Origin: Actinoallomurus bryophytorum
GTDB lineage: Bacteria > Actinomycetota > Actinomycetes > Streptosporangiales > Streptosporangiaceae
DNA length: 64,000 nucleotides
Assembly: GCF_006716425.1 (NCBI RefSeq)
Contig: NZ_VFOZ01000001.1
Location: 5,642,001-5,706,000, forward strand
Direction of reading: 5' to 3'
Part shown: positions 63,541 to 64,000 of the stretch, in pieces
How positions within the stretch are numbered: position 1 is the stretch's first letter
Layout of the letters: each line of letters starts with the position of its first letter
The notes under the pieces: generated by a model
What the model saw: the letters and a program-made list of their open reading frames with translations, nothing else
The model's database searches: none
Told to the model about the DNA's origin: nothing
Made by a program: the position numbers and the translations under genes

Positions 63541-64000
63541 ATGGAGCCGGTCGAGGCACTCAAGCGCATCGCGTTCCTGCTGGAGCGGGCGGGCGAGGCG
63601 ACCTATCGCGTACGCGCGTTCCGCCGTGCCGCCGAGACGGCCGCCACGACCTCCGCGGACGACCTCGCGGCCCGCGCACGTGAGGGCACGCTGGAGGGCC
63701 TGCCCGGCGTCGGCAAGGTCACCGCGCTGGTGATCAAGGAGGCGCTCGACGGGGATACCCCGGTCTACCTGCGGCGGCTGGAGGCCACCGAGGGACGGCC
63801 GCTGGACGAGGCCACCGCCGCGCTGCGCGACGCGCTCCGCGGCGACCTGCACACGCACTCGGACTGGTCGGACGGCGGGTCGCCGATCGAGGAGATGGCG
63901 GCGGCGGCGATCGGGCTCGGCCACGACTACATCGCGCTCACCGACCACTCGCCCCGGCTGAAGGTGGCGAACGGCCTGTCGGCCGAGCGGCTGCGGTCGC
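63541..64000 (+). CDS. HhH-PHP domain protein (DNA polymerase X-like), 3' end outside window
   Basis: At least 153 residues, cut by the window end. The N-terminal part is a Pol X-type helix-hairpin-helix region (PVEALKRIAFLLERAGEATYRVRAFRRAAE and EGLPGVGKVTALVIKEAL). A PHP metal-dependent phosphoesterase domain follows, with LRGDLHTHSDWSDGGSPIEEMA and YIALTDHSP. Related actinobacterial proteins lack the polymerase palm and consist of HhH plus PHP. ATG 63541 starts the protein; it is divergent from the sensor kinase. Confidence 0.85.
   Translation, partial: MEPVEALKRIAFLLERAGEATYRVRAFRRAAETAATTSADDLAARAREGTLEGLPGVGKVTALVIKEALDGDTPVYLRRLEATEGRPLDEATAALRDALRGDLHTHSDWSDGGSPIEEMAAAAIGLGHDYIALTDHSPRLKVANGLSAERLRS

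Overview
The window is very GC-rich, densely coded DNA with strong G/C at codon third positions, frequent GTG/TTG starts and many 4-bp ATGA/GTGA start-stop overlaps. It carries actinomycete markers: an HrdB-type principal sigma factor, a PucR-type (FasR-like) regulator ahead of fabD-fabH-acpP-fabF-accD, DUF3145, DUF5998, DUF2203, DUF7455 and a three-helix-bundle protein. I infer a filamentous actinomycete, most likely Streptosporangiales/Thermomonosporaceae (Actinoallomurus/Actinomadura-like). The order is a guess; the phylum is not.

Layout. 1-7.3 kb: end of an EamA-type transporter, a small monooxygenase-fold membrane protein, a GT4 glycosyltransferase, a BON-domain protein, then an operon for 5-oxoproline use (D-glutamate cyclase-like protein, pxpA, pxpB, pxpC) preceded by a thioesterase. 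7.4-12.7 kb: a large conserved hypothetical, a three-helix-bundle protein, a sulfite-oxidase-like molybdoenzyme with its cytochrome b, an MFS transporter with an in-frame stop at codon 6, and an HhH-GPD repair protein. 13.1-14.2 kb: an intact IS481-family element with a 6-bp target duplication. 14.2-18.2 kb: PAS-PAS-GAF-PP2C phosphatase and the principal sigma factor with a strong terminator. 18.2-22 kb: yaaA, a DUF7455 protein, and an ABC-2 exporter whose ATPase and permease genes are joined by three tandem overlapping mini-ORFs. 22-31.8 kb: parE and parC (topoisomerase IV) converge on a region with a small membrane protein, a two-component system and several minisatellites.

31.8-45.4 kb: FMN-dependent hydroxy-acid oxidase, a VapBC-like toxin-antitoxin pair with a palindromic operator, an MFS exporter divergent from an ArsR-type regulator with three evenly spaced operators, a RecQ helicase fused to a phosphoribosyltransferase-like domain, an orphan GvpL/F protein, a PfkB-type kinase divergent from a GNAT/acyl-CoA-synthetase fusion, and a DUF5998/phosphatase/sulfurtransferase operon. 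45.7-50.8 kb: an overlapping operon encoding a cytoplasmic-looking subtilisin protease, an ECF sigma factor, a small protein and a TPR-CHAT (caspase-like) protease, the best candidate here for a poorly described system. 51-53.1 kb: apolipoprotein N-acyltransferase and DUF3145. 54-60.4 kb: the fatty acid synthesis cluster. 60.5-64 kb: a secreted alpha/beta hydrolase, a second two-component system, and the start of an HhH-PHP protein cut by the window end.

At least four elements with related ends (AGGGCCTNNYCCGAAGTC-like, often next to CTAG) are scattered at 27.7, 45.4, 53.6 and 60.4 kb. Two share a longer core containing a DnaA-box sequence, and several sit beside or contain minisatellite arrays. 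No tRNA, rRNA or CRISPR array was seen.
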